A stretch of 64,000 nucleotides of DNA from Corynebacterium sp. p3-SID1056 (GTDB lineage Bacteria > Actinomycetota > Actinomycetes > Mycobacteriales > Mycobacteriaceae), in contig NZ_JALXXL010000006.1 of assembly GCF_025152525.1 (NCBI RefSeq), forward strand, positions 1-64,000. Reading direction: 5' to 3'. A model generated the notes under the pieces. That model was not told the origin of the DNA and did not search any database. It was given only the letters and a program-made list of their open reading frames with translations. This document shows, piece after piece, positions 28,364 through 36,203 of this stretch. Made by a program: the position numbers and the translations under genes. Each line of letters opens with the position of its first letter. Within the stretch, counting starts at the first letter, position 1.

Positions 28364-28993
28364 TCACGTATACCCCAGCAACTCTTGGATGCTGACCACG
28401 GACCTCGTCACCTTGCTCACGTCACTGCCCTCGACGGTGGACGGCGGAGGGTAGAGGGAAATGCCCTGCGACAACGCCAACGACGCCACCTCATCCTGCC
28501 AACCAGGCCAACGCAGCCCGTTAAAAACTGCCTCCAGCCCTCCGCCCAGCGCTGCCATAAGGAACGCCGAGTAGCCGCCGCCGAGGCCGTCCCATGTGAG
28601 CGTGTCCGGGCCGAAGTAGCAGGCCTCGCCGGGTGCTACCCCCAGCGCGCCGCCATCGATGGCAAATAGGCCGCCGAGGACGTCGTGCCCAACGATGAGC
28701 TCGCCGGGTGGCACCGCAATGTGGCCTCCCAGCCCGTTGGCTTTGGCGATGCTCGGCAAGTGCCCACTCCCGCCGCCGTACAATCGCACCCAGCCTCGTT
28801 CGGCGACGATGCCGCCCGAGTGAAGCGCGACAGCTCCCATCATCGACGCAGCAGTAACCTGCAATTCCCACAGCGAGCGGCGTCCCTGCTCAGGGTCAAT
28901 GGGGAGCACAATAGCGTCGGACTCGGTCAGTGCCTGCTGTAGATGGGGCCAGGCAGGATCGTCGACGGCAATAAGGCTTTCAATGTCGCGCAT
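28364..28993 (-). CDS. DUF2625 family protein
   Basis: The 209-residue product from ATG 28993 (MRDIESLIAVDDPAWPHLQQ) has GAVALHSGGIVAERGWVRLYGGGSG and the PPGELIVGHDVLGGLFAIDGG segment typical of DUF2625. The fold is SMI1/KNR4-like in many annotated relatives, a group often tied to immunity against toxins, but no such link is visible here. GAAGG nine bases upstream supports this start over ATG 29020. It heads the run leading to DUF2200 and GNAT. Confidence 0.75.
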   Translation of the reverse strand: MRDIESLIAVDDPAWPHLQQALTESDAIVLPIDPEQGRRSLWELQVTAASMMGAVALHSGGIVAERGWVRLYGGGSGHLPSIAKANGLGGHIAVPPGELIVGHDVLGGLFAIDGGALGVAPGEACYFGPDTLTWDGLGGGYSAFLMAALGGGLEAVFNGLRWPGWQDEVASLALSQGISLYPPPSTVEGSDVSKVTRSVVSIQELLGYT

Positions 28994-29105
28994 AGGAAAT
29001 CCTTCGCTTGTCATGCTCACGTCTCCAGATATGGAGGCCTGCTCCTTCTATGACACTCGTCATTTACTGTATACAATCCAACGGCCGGGTCCTAGCATTG
29101 GTGAC

Positions 29106-29648
29106 ATGCGCATTTTCACCGTGGGCCACTCCAACCTCGAGTTCGAGGACTTCGCTGAAATGATCAAGGCTGCCGGTGTGACATCCATCGTAGATGTGCG
29201 CAAGCTGCCCGGGTCCAGGAAGTACCCGTGGTTCAACGGCGACCACCTTGCCGAACACCTTCCCACATGTGGCATCACTTACAGCAGAAGCGAGGGCCTC
29301 ACCGGACGGCGCAACGTGTCTCACTCGGTGCCTTTTGAGGTTAACGGCAACTGGCGTAACCGCAGCTTCCACAATTACGCCGACCATGCGCTGGGCGAGG
29401 AATTCTCCGACGCGATCTCGCAGCTACGGGCGAACGCCGCCGAAACCCCCACCGCGATCATGTGCGCCGAGGCGGTGTGGTGGCGCTGCCACCGGCGTAT
29501 CATCGCCGACCGCCTCATCGCCCACGGTGACGAGGTTGGCCACATTATGGGCTTGGGCGCAGCCGGGGCGAAGGTGAGCGAGGCAACGCTCAACGACGGC
29601 GCAGTCATCGGCAACGATCTCCTCGTGCGCTACCCCGAGCAGAGCTAG
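29106..29648 (+). CDS. DUF488 domain protein
   Basis: The 180-residue protein begins MRIFTVGHSNLEFEDF, the TVGHS motif of DUF488, followed by VDVRKLPGSRKYPWFN and a Cys-containing AIMCAEAVWWRCHRRIIAD segment. These residues are conserved across the family, but biochemical activity is unknown. It is divergent from the DUF2625 gene and is the last intact gene before the accessory island. Confidence 0.85.
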   Translation: MRIFTVGHSNLEFEDFAEMIKAAGVTSIVDVRKLPGSRKYPWFNGDHLAEHLPTCGITYSRSEGLTGRRNVSHSVPFEVNGNWRNRSFHNYADHALGEEFSDAISQLRANAAETPTAIMCAEAVWWRCHRRIIADRLIAHGDEVGHIMGLGAAGAKVSEATLNDGAVIGNDLLVRYPEQS

Positions 29649-29795
29649 CGCGTACACCAGAGGCCAGGGGTGCGGAAACTCGGACTACGGCTCAGTCAGC
29701 CACGGCATCCTCCTCAATCTAAGAAGACCACCGGGGACCCCGGTAGTGCCCCAAAGCGTCGAATCGAAAAAGCGATCTACCGTCTTGCTACGCCC

Positions 29796-29819
29796 CTAGA
29801 CGTCGAGCTTGAGTCCACG
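29796..29819 (-). other. Weak ychF-tail-like site
   Basis: On the minus strand this reads R-G-L-K-L-D-V-stop, a diverged form of the V-E-F-K-F-N-V-stop terminus seen at 38558 and close to the end of ychF. About 15 of 21 bases agree with the 38558 copy. It is immediately followed (plus direction) by a block shared with 35363-35430, which also follows a tail copy. Taken alone this match is weak. Confidence 0.35.
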
Positions 29820-29874
29820 GTATCTCGTTGCAAAGTTACTTTCTCGTTAACGCCATCAAAAGGAGTGGTATCCA

Positions 29875-30946
29875 ATGAAAGCGTTCGTATTCTTCCCTTA
29901 GCTTCGGGCATTACGCTTTCGGTGGCCAGCGCGGGCCATCTGCGGAAAAGATCGCCAAGACTCATCTGAAGATCGCCCAGGCTGCGGACGAAATCGGCGT
30001 GAACAACGCGTCCTTCCGTGTCCAACACTTCGTGCCGCAGGCCTCCGCCCCGATGCCGCTGCTGGGGGCTGTCGCGGCCACCACCAAACACATCGAGGTG
30101 GGCACCGGTGTCATCAACATGCGCTATGAAAACCCGCTCTACCTCGCCGAAGAGGCCGCGTCGCTGTACCAAATTTCCGGTGGCCGCGTGGCCCTGGGCG
30201 TCTCGCGCGGCGCCCCCGAGGTGGCTGACCGCGGCTGGGAGGCCTTCGGCTACAAGGGTAAAGCGCCCAACGGCGCGGACGTGGCACGAGCCCACCTCGA
30301 GGCGTTCATGGATGCAGTGGACGGCAACGGATTCGCCACCGCCGCACCGCTGGACCGGCAGTACCCCAACATGTTCCAGCCCGGCTCTACCCTGTCGATC
30401 TTCCCCATGGTGCCCGAGCTACGTAAGCACATTTTCTACGGCTCCGGCACCCACGCTTCTGCCGAGCAAACCGCCAAGGACGGGCTCAACCTGATGTCCT
30501 CCACCCTGGTCTCCGAGACCACCGCTCAGACCCTGGGCGAAATCCAGGCGGAACAGATCAGCCGCTACCGCGCCGCGTGGAAGAAGGCGGGCCACGATTG
30601 GACGCCGCGCGTGTCGGTGTCCCGCTCCGTCTTCCCCATCGTCGACGGCGCGGACATGCAGTTGTTCGGCATGCAGGCCTCCGGCTCCGATCAGGTGGGC
30701 ATGCTTCCCGACGTCGGCGCCTCCAGCTTCGGCCGCACCCACGCCGCCGAGCCGGACAAACTCATTGAGCAGCTCAAAGCCGACGCCGCCGTCATGTCCG
30801 CCGACACCCTACCCATCACCATCCCCACCGGGATCGGCGTCGACGTCAACGTGAAGATCTTGGACAACTTCGCCACGCATGTCGCCCCCGCGTTGGGTTG
30901 GCAGCCGAATCGCGAAGGCCCAGTTACCAGCTATCCCATCGACTAA
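29875..30946 (+). pseudogene. LLM-class flavin-dependent oxidoreductase, frameshifted near its start
   Basis: The likely original start ATG 29875 (after AGGAGTGG) reads MKAFVFFP and hits TAG. The frame shifted by one continues S-F-G-H-Y-A-F-G-G-Q-R-G and then runs unbroken to 30946 as a bacterial luciferase-like monooxygenase (ASLYQISGGRVALGVSRGAP, IPTGIGVDVNVKILDNFATH). Compared with the second copy at 35424, the start carries four extra bases. Translation from GTG 29999 would give 315 residues lacking the first beta strand. Either a pseudogene or an N-terminally shortened protein. Confidence 0.7.
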
Positions 30947-30980
30947 TGCCTGCAGGTCGCAAGCTCTTTGCTTCAATGTC

Positions 30981-31035
30981 AGTTCAGTGCCTGTTGAATA
31001 GTTCAGTACCTGCTGTATAGTTCAGCACATGCTGA
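30981..31035 (+). promoter_or_regulatory. Three-repeat operator of cmtR-cadA
   Basis: Three head-to-tail 19-bp units lie at about 30981, 31000 and 31019: AGTTCAGTGCCTGTTGAAT, AGTTCAGTACCTGCTGTAT and AGTTCAGCACATGCTGA. The third contains the ATG of cmtR (31029). ArsR-family repressors bind such repeated sequences, so metal-released autorepression is likely. Confidence 0.75.
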
Positions 31036-31388
31036 CCATTGCTTCACGCCTCGATGTCATGAACCGGCTCGGCCGGGCCATGGCGGATCCGACGCGCTCC
31101 AGAATCCTGATGACCCTACTCGACGGTCCGAGCTACCCGGCTGTGCTTTCGCGCGACCTGGACCTGACCCGCTCGAACGTCTCGAACCACCTGACCTGCT
31201 TGCGTGACTGCGGCATCATCGTCGCCGAGCCGGAGGGCCGCAAGACACGCTACGAAATCGCCGATCCGCACCTCGCGACAGCGCTCAACGCGCTAGTGAA
31301 CGCGACGTTGGCTGTCGACGAAAACGCCCCGTGCATCGACCCTGAGTGCTCGGTGCCCGGCTGCGACGGGAAAGGAGCAGACGCATGA
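31029..31388 (+). CDS. cmtR: ArsR/SmtB-family metal sensor, CmtR type
   Basis: The 119-residue repressor closely follows mycobacterial CmtR: LGRAMADPTRSRILMTLLDG, a winged helix with LTRSNVSNHLTCLRDCG holding the two Cys of the cadmium/lead site, and a third Cys in the C-terminal NAPCIDPEC. In the known protein, binding of Cd or Pb releases DNA. It lies downstream of three operator repeats and overlaps the start of cadA by 4 bp, so it controls the ATPase. Confidence 0.92.
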   Translation: MLTIASRLDVMNRLGRAMADPTRSRILMTLLDGPSYPAVLSRDLDLTRSNVSNHLTCLRDCGIIVAEPEGRKTRYEIADPHLATALNALVNATLAVDENAPCIDPECSVPGCDGKGADA

Positions 31389-33277
31389 GTTCAGCATGCG
31401 GATGCGAACACGAACCAGCCACGGAGATCGAAGATCTCGATCGGCCATGGTGGAAGGACCCCGAGTTGCTACTGCCAATCTTCTCCGGCGTAGCCCTCTG
31501 CATAGGCCTGGCGCTGGGCTGGTCCGGGCTAGAGACACCCGCGACAGTACTATTCTGGGTCAGCCTGCTGCTAGGTGCATATACGTTTGCGCCCGGCGCA
31601 ATTCGAAACCTTGTCACGAAGCGCAAGCTCGGCATTGGCTTGCTTATGACGATCAGCGCGGTCGGCGCGGTGATCCTCGGTTACGTCGGAGAGGCCGCGG
31701 CGCTGGCGTTCCTGTACTCGATCGCCGAGGCACTGGAAGACAAGGCGATGGACCGGGCCCAAGGCGGACTGCGGGCACTGTTGAAGCTGGTACCGCAAAC
31801 CGCGACGGTGCTGCGCGACGGCACGGCAGTCGAAGTCGCAGCGAAGGACCTCGTGACCGGCGAGCTGATGCTCGTGCGCCCCGGAGAGCGGATCGCCACG
31901 GACGGCATCATTCGGTCCGGACGCTCCAGCCTTGACACCTCAGCGATCACCGGAGAATCCATTCCGGAGGAGGTTGCGCCCGGCGACGAGGTGCCCGCGG
32001 GAGCAATCAACTCCGCCGGCGTGCTGGAGGTCGAGACGACCGCAGCTGGAACGGACAACTCACTGACCACACTCGTGGACCTGGTCGAGCAGGCGCAGGC
32101 GGAAAAGGGCGACCGCGCCCGGATCGCCGACCGGATTGCCCAACCCCTAGTGCCCGGGGTGATGATCCTGGCAGTGCTGGTCGGCGTGATTGGCTCGCTG
32201 CTGGGAGACCCCGAGACGTGGATCACCCGCGCGTTGGTGGTCCTGGTCGCAGCATCGCCGTGCGCGCTGGCAATCTCCGTGCCGCTGACGGTCGTGGCCG
32301 CGATTGGCGCGGCCAGCCAGTTCGGCGTGGTTATCAAGTCCGGCGCTGCGTTCGAGCGGCTCGGCGGCATCCGTCACCTGGCAGTGGACAAGACCGGAAC
32401 CCTTACCCGCAACCAGCCCGAGGTTACCGACGTGGTCCAGGCAAACGGATTCGATCGGGCGCAGGTGCTTGCCTTTGCGGCGGCAGTTGAGCAGCAATCG
32501 ACGCACCCCCTCGCTGCGGCGATCGCGGCAGCGGTGCCCGAAGCGCCCGCCGCCCAGGACATCAGCGAGGAAGCCGGACATGGCATCGGCGGCACCGTCG
32601 AAGGTCGACGGGTGCTGGTGGGCAGCCCCCGGTGGATCGACGCCGGGCCACTAAAGTCAGACGTTGAGCGCATGGAGTCCGAGGGCCAAACCTGCGTCCT
32701 TGTCACCGTCGATGATGCCCTCTCCGGGGCGATCGGGGTCCGCGACGAGCTGCGGCCCGAGGTGCCCGAAGCTGTGCAGACCCTGCACGCCAACGACGTG
32801 GAAGTGAGCATGCTCACCGGTGACAACGCTCGCACCGCCCGGGCGCTGGCTGAAATCGCCGGAATCGACGACGTGCGCGCTGAGCTTCGCCCGGAGGACA
32901 AGGCAAGCATCGTCGCCGAGCTCTCCTCCAAGACGCCGACGGCGATGATTGGCGACGGCATCAACGACGCTCCTGCGCTGGCGGGCGCGACGGTGGGCAT
33001 AGCGATGGGAGCGACCGGCTCTGACGCCGCAATCGAGTCCGCTGACGTCGCCTTCACCGGCCACGACCTCCGGTTGATCCCGCAGGCGCTGCAGCACGCC
33101 CGTCGAGGCAGCAGGATTATTAACCAGAACATCGTGCTGTCTCTGGCCATCATCATCGTGCTGATGCCGCTGGCGATCAGCGGCGTGCTGGGCTTGGCCG
33201 CCGTCGTGTTGGTTCACGAGGTCGCCGAGGTCATCGTGATTTTGAACGGCCTGCGGGCTGCACGACCGAAACGCTGA
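31385..33277 (+). CDS. cadA: P1B-type heavy-metal ATPase (Cd/Zn/Co class)
   Basis: The 630-residue efflux pump has phosphorylation motif DKTGTLT, actuator TGES, MIGDGINDAPAL and HP (STHPLAAAI) motifs. The sixth-helix-type motif is SPC (AASPCALAIS), not CPC, and the last helix has HEVAEVIVILN. SPC is characteristic of the P1B-4 group (Co, also Cd/Zn). The N-terminus lacks a full HMA domain and shows only Cys/His residues (SSACGCEHEP). With CmtR upstream, cadmium/lead export is the likely duty; the exact metal range is open. Confidence 0.9.
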   Translation: MSSACGCEHEPATEIEDLDRPWWKDPELLLPIFSGVALCIGLALGWSGLETPATVLFWVSLLLGAYTFAPGAIRNLVTKRKLGIGLLMTISAVGAVILGYVGEAAALAFLYSIAEALEDKAMDRAQGGLRALLKLVPQTATVLRDGTAVEVAAKDLVTGELMLVRPGERIATDGIIRSGRSSLDTSAITGESIPEEVAPGDEVPAGAINSAGVLEVETTAAGTDNSLTTLVDLVEQAQAEKGDRARIADRIAQPLVPGVMILAVLVGVIGSLLGDPETWITRALVVLVAASPCALAISVPLTVVAAIGAASQFGVVIKSGAAFERLGGIRHLAVDKTGTLTRNQPEVTDVVQANGFDRAQVLAFAAAVEQQSTHPLAAAIAAAVPEAPAAQDISEEAGHGIGGTVEGRRVLVGSPRWIDAGPLKSDVERMESEGQTCVLVTVDDALSGAIGVRDELRPEVPEAVQTLHANDVEVSMLTGDNARTARALAEIAGIDDVRAELRPEDKASIVAELSSKTPTAMIGDGINDAPALAGATVGIAMGATGSDAAIESADVAFTGHDLRLIPQALQHARRGSRIINQNIVLSLAIIIVLMPLAISGVLGLAAVVLVHEVAEVIVILNGLRAARPKR

Positions 33278-33633
33278 GGCTGTGACCGGCAAGTCTTATA
33301 GGGTTAAACCACGCGCCGAGCGCACACACACGTTGGACCAGGCGAGTCATTCGAGTTCACCACCTGGTCCTTCTCGATGCGTGCAGGCACGGGAACTGTG
33401 GGTGAACCTAATAGTTCAACGGCCCGATACCGCTTGCAGATTCTTCACACGAGGTAGCGGAATGGACCGAGGCCGAACGAAAACCGGAGTTAGAGACAGC
33501 GTCTTCAACCTACCTCCCCAATAACGCGAAACGTCATTAACGCCTCGCGTTACACGCTAAATTTGAACTCAACCGAGTTTCAGTCGAAAGCTACCTGCCT
33601 TTTCGCACCATCAAGCGTGGTAAAACCCTCACC
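33278..33633. other. Intergenic stretch with hairpin and att-like site
   Basis: No gene is seen. About 60 bp after cadA an 8-bp inverted repeat (GGACCAGG ... CCTGGTCC, 33335-33370) could be a terminator though it lacks a T tract. Positions 33531-33573 hold the ychF-tail copy and a block shared with 35323-35362 (see those entries). Confidence 0.6.
33527..33573 (-). repeat. ychF-tail copy and direct repeat, left side of the higBA module
   Basis: Positions 33573-33550 read V-E-F-K-F-S-V-stop on the minus strand, like the end of YchF. The adjacent block GCGTTAATGACGTTTCGCGTTAT recurs, with few changes, next to the tail copy at 35342-35362. The two blocks therefore bracket the 33.57-35.32 kb segment as direct repeats, as integration sites would. 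Confidence 0.65.
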
Positions 33634-34224
33634 ATGGAGCGCACGTATAAGTGGGAGCATGTCGCGACTCCCCTCATCCGGAACGAGGCCGCAGTTCATT
33701 TTTTAGGAGCCGGTTTGACCGCTTCCGGAGTGCAATACGGCGATGGATACGAGACCACGTGGGAGCTGCGCGCCGCAGAGAACTGGGTGACCGAACGTGT
33801 GTCGGTGAACGTTGAAGGCGACGGATGGGGGCGAAGCCTCGAGCTGTTTAGGTCCGAGCAAGGCGTGTGGTCGGCGGAAACCAATGAAGAGGGCGCCCAG
33901 CCTGAAGATCTGCCCTCCCCCGGTATCGTCCAGTCAGCCGACCTGAAAGCCGCACTCGATTGCGATCTCGGTCTGTGCCCTCTCACCAACACAATGCCTA
34001 TTCGTCGCTTGACGCTGCTTGAGACTCAGGTTCCGAAAACGCAGCTGATCATGGCTTGGATTGATATGCCGTCCCTCCAGGTGATCGCATCAGAGCAGTA
34101 CTACAGCTCCGTCGATGCTGAAACTGTCCGATACGAAAGCGGAACACGGGGAGTCGACGTGGAGTTGGAGGTCGACGGTGACGGAGTGGTCGTACACTAC
34201 CCTGATCTCGCACGGCAGGTCTGA
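33634..34224 (+). CDS. Putative glycolipid-binding protein (PF06475-like)
   Basis: The 196-residue protein begins MERTYKWEHVATPLIRNEAA and contains YETTWELRAAENWVTERVSV and the late VIASEQYYSSVDAETVRYES segment, all features of the putative glycolipid-binding family related to YkgA. The fold is a beta-rich barrel; no signal peptide is present. Biochemical role is unknown. It precedes the ArfB-like gene by 31 bp. Confidence 0.75.
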   Translation: MERTYKWEHVATPLIRNEAAVHFLGAGLTASGVQYGDGYETTWELRAAENWVTERVSVNVEGDGWGRSLELFRSEQGVWSAETNEEGAQPEDLPSPGIVQSADLKAALDCDLGLCPLTNTMPIRRLTLLETQVPKTQLIMAWIDMPSLQVIASEQYYSSVDAETVRYESGTRGVDVELEVDGDGVVVHYPDLARQV

Positions 34225-34255
34225 TCCGGAAACAACTCTAACTAAGCTGGGCGGT

Positions 34256-34699
34256 ATGAACGACCTGACCATCGCGCCTGGCCCAGGGATCCCCGGGGGT
34301 CTGGTCATCGTCGCCGCCGACCTGACGGAGCGGTTCGCGAAGTCGTCGGGACCAGGCGGCCAAGGCGTCAATACTACGGACAGCAAAGTGCAGCTTTCCG
34401 TCGATATCGCTACGTGCTCATCGCTTAACGACGCCCACCGCCGCCGCATCTTCCGCAACCTCGAGCACCGACTTGACGGCACCGTGCTTACCGTGAGCGC
34501 GTCGACGCAACGATCACAGGTCCGCAACCGGTCCGAGGCTCGCGAGCGCATGGCCACGCTGTTGCGCGAGGCCCTCGCGCCACCGCCTCCCCCACGGCGT
34601 AAGACGAAGCCAACACGGGGCTCGGTGCGGCGCCGACTCGAAGCTAAGAAAAGGCGCTCGGAGCTCAAGTCCACGAGGCGGCGGCCCCAAATCCCCTAG
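34256..34699 (+). CDS. arfB: ArfB-like peptidyl-tRNA hydrolase
   Basis: The 147-residue protein has the release-factor GGQ motif (SSGPGGQGVNTTDSKVQL) near residue 30 and a long basic C-terminal tail (RRKTKPTRGSVRRRLEAKKR) that in ArfB enters the empty mRNA channel of stalled ribosomes. Together they indicate rescue of non-stop complexes. An intact full-length gene; a truncated copy lies at 38165. ATG 34256 is followed by conserved MNDLTIAPGPGIP. Confidence 0.85.
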   Translation: MNDLTIAPGPGIPGGLVIVAADLTERFAKSSGPGGQGVNTTDSKVQLSVDIATCSSLNDAHRRRIFRNLEHRLDGTVLTVSASTQRSQVRNRSEARERMATLLREALAPPPPPRRKTKPTRGSVRRRLEAKKRRSELKSTRRRPQIP

Positions 34700-34706
34700 G
34701 TCGGGT

Positions 34707-35012
34707 CTACGCCGAGGCAGCTTGGACCGGCTGAATCCGCTCGATCTCGGCAAGGGCCTTGTCCTCCGCCACCTCAATCTCATACTGGTTCTGCAGATTC
34801 ATCCAGAACATAGGCTCGACGCCAAAGAGTTTTCCGAGCCTGAGCGCGGTGTCAGCCGTAATTCCACGTTTCCCGTGCACAATCTCGTTGATACGACGAG
34901 GGGGAACCCCAATAGACACGGCAAGTTTGTGCTGAGTGATTCCAAATCCTTCAATGAAATCCTCAAGCAGAATCTCTCCAGGATGAATCGGCGGGTAAAG
35001 CTTGTTCGACAT
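34707..35012 (-). CDS. higA: HigA-type antitoxin
   Basis: The 101-residue protein starts MSNKLYPPIHPGEILLEDFI and has an XRE helix-turn-helix (ITQHKLAVSIGVPPRRINEI) ending HGKRGITADTALRLGKLFG, the hallmark of the HigA (VapI) antitoxin group. Known members bind the toxin and repress the operon. It follows the HigB-like gene by 8 bp, toxin first, as usual for higBA. Confidence 0.9.
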   Translation of the reverse strand: MSNKLYPPIHPGEILLEDFIEGFGITQHKLAVSIGVPPRRINEIVHGKRGITADTALRLGKLFGVEPMFWMNLQNQYEIEVAEDKALAEIERIQPVQAASA

Positions 35013-35020
35013 GGCATTCC

Positions 35021-35308
35021 TTAGTGGTAGTCCTCGATGGTCACTTGTTCGGGCCCCGCACTCGTCCACCGAAAAGTAATTCTCCACTGGTCGTTCACTC
35101 GAATACTGAACGTCCCCTTCCTATCGCCTTTTAGAGCTTCTAGGCGATTCCCTGGAGGTACGCGAAGGGAGTCCAGGGAAACTGCAGCATCGAGTTGGTG
35201 GAGCTTCTTGTTCGCCGATTTGTGGATCCGAGTATCCAGTTTCGGAACCCGCTCACGCAAAACACGAGTTCCGTCTCTCGGTTCCCGAACGACTGGATCA
35301 TGCTTCAC
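35021..35308 (-). CDS. higB: HigB/RelE-type toxin with frameshifted N-terminus
   Basis: The C-terminal 75 residues ([45 protein letters not shown]) are classic HigB. The family's N-terminus, M-I-x-S-F...T-E-x-x-F, is present on the same strand, but in another frame: ATG 35302 reads [14 protein letters not shown] and then loses homology at GTGTTTTGCG. The open frame instead starts at ATG 35308 with unrelated [16 protein letters not shown]. One base appears missing (or two extra). The toxin is therefore probably inactive, though the antitoxin is intact. Confidence 0.75.
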   Translation of the reverse strand: MKHDPVVREPRDGTRVLRERVPKLDTRIHKSANKKLHQLDAAVSLDSLRVPPGNRLEALKGDRKGTFSIRVNDQWRITFRWTSAGPEQVTIEDYH

Positions 35309-35322
35309 CCTATCCCCCCATA

Positions 35323-35362
35323 ACGCGAAGCGTCAATAACGCTACACGTTAAATTTAAAATC
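35323..35362 (-). repeat. ychF-tail copy, right side of the higBA module
   Basis: Positions 35362-35342 read D-F-K-F-N-V-stop on the minus strand. The bases that follow (GCGTTATTGACGCTTCGCGTTAT) match those at 33527-33549. The site also overlaps the likely higBA promoter region, where TTGACG could serve as a -35 box. Confidence 0.65.
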
Positions 35363-35423
35363 GCAGGTATGTCGTTGCAAAGTTACTCCCTCTCGTTAAC
35401 ACCATCAAAAGGAGTGTTATCCA

Positions 35424-35672
35424 ATGAAAGCGTTCGGCTTCTGAAGCTTCGGGCATTACGCCTTCGGCAGCTAGTGCGGGCCATCTGCGGAAAAGATCGC
35501 CAAGACTCGTCTGGAGATCACCCAGGCTGCGGACGAAATCGGCGTGAACAACGCGTCCTTCCGAGTCCACCACTTCGCGCTGCAGGCCTCCGCCCCGATG
35601 CCGCTGCTGTGTGCTATCGCGGCCACCACCAAAATCATCGAGCTGGGCACCGGCGGCATCGACATGCGCTAG
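35424..35672 (+). pseudogene. Truncated LLM oxidoreductase copy
   Basis: Repeats the first third of the gene at 29875, including about 55 bp upstream (TCGTTGCAAAGTTACT, AAAAGGAGTG). It reads MKAFGF-stop-SFGHYAFGS-stop-CGPSAEKIAKT... in one frame to ASAPMPLL and ends at the stop after IDMR. Two nonsense codons and loss of the last two thirds mark it as a dead fragment. The two copies differ by scattered substitutions, so the duplication is not recent. Confidence 0.85.
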
Positions 35673-35715
35673 CGCATATCGGGGTTGTAGCGTTTGAGTC
35701 ATTGACTCCCGCCGT

Positions 35716-36105
35716 CTACAAGTACCTACACACTTGATCGGTGCTGCACGTTTCAGGATCCGGGTGCGCGGCGTCCTGGCTAAGGTCCGCGATAGTGTCG
35801 CGCAGCACGGAGAGCTGCGCGATCTGCTGCTCGATCTCAGCGAGGCGCACGTCAAGCAGGTCGCGCACGTGCTCGCAGGGCGCATGGCCGCCGTCGCGGA
35901 TGTCGAGGATCTGGCGGATCTGGGCGAGGGTGAGGCCCGCGGCCTGGCCGCGGTGGATGAAGTCGATCCGAGCGACCGTCTCGGGCGCGTAGTCGCGGTA
36001 TCCGGACGGCGTGCGCTCGGTCGGGGGCAGAAGGCCCTGTTCCTCGTAGAAGCGAAGGGTCTTCGCGGTAGTGCCCGCCCTCTCGGCGAGTTCTCCGATC
36101 CACAT
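35716..36105 (-). CDS. merR: MerR-type mercury-responsive regulator
   Basis: The 129-residue protein has a MerR helix-turn-helix (MWIGELAERAGTTAKTLRFYEEQGLL) and coiled coil, with Cys at 77 (APCEHVRDLLD), 120 and 126 (ETCSTDQVC), a spacing like the three-Cys Hg(II) site of MerR. It is divergent from merA, and the shared gap holds a MerR-type promoter. It probably represses and, with Hg(II), activates merA and the downstream transport gene. Confidence 0.88.
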   Translation of the reverse strand: MWIGELAERAGTTAKTLRFYEEQGLLPPTERTPSGYRDYAPETVARIDFIHRGQAAGLTLAQIRQILDIRDGGHAPCEHVRDLLDVRLAEIEQQIAQLSVLRDTIADLSQDAAHPDPETCSTDQVCRYL

Positions 36106-36129
36106 TACTGTCTCCCTCCGTGGCCGCGC

Positions 36130-36161
36130 TTGACCTTCCCCTGCACTGGAAGGTCCAGTAT
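36130..36161 (+). promoter_or_regulatory. MerR-type promoter/operator of merA
   Basis: TTGACC (about 36130) and a weak -10 (CAGTAT, about 36156) are separated by about 20 bp, longer than the usual 17. The spacer carries the inverted repeat ACCTTCC ... GGAAGGT. Long spacer plus internal dyad is the known architecture of promoters activated by MerR-family twist. Confidence 0.75.
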
Positions 36162-36203
36162 GGCTGAGACAGAGCAGAAAGCCAAGAGTTGACAGGAGCA
36201 GCG

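Noticed and set aside
30981..31035. Repeats before cmtR as a riboswitch
   Set aside because: They are direct DNA repeats overlapping the start codon next to a DNA-binding repressor gene.
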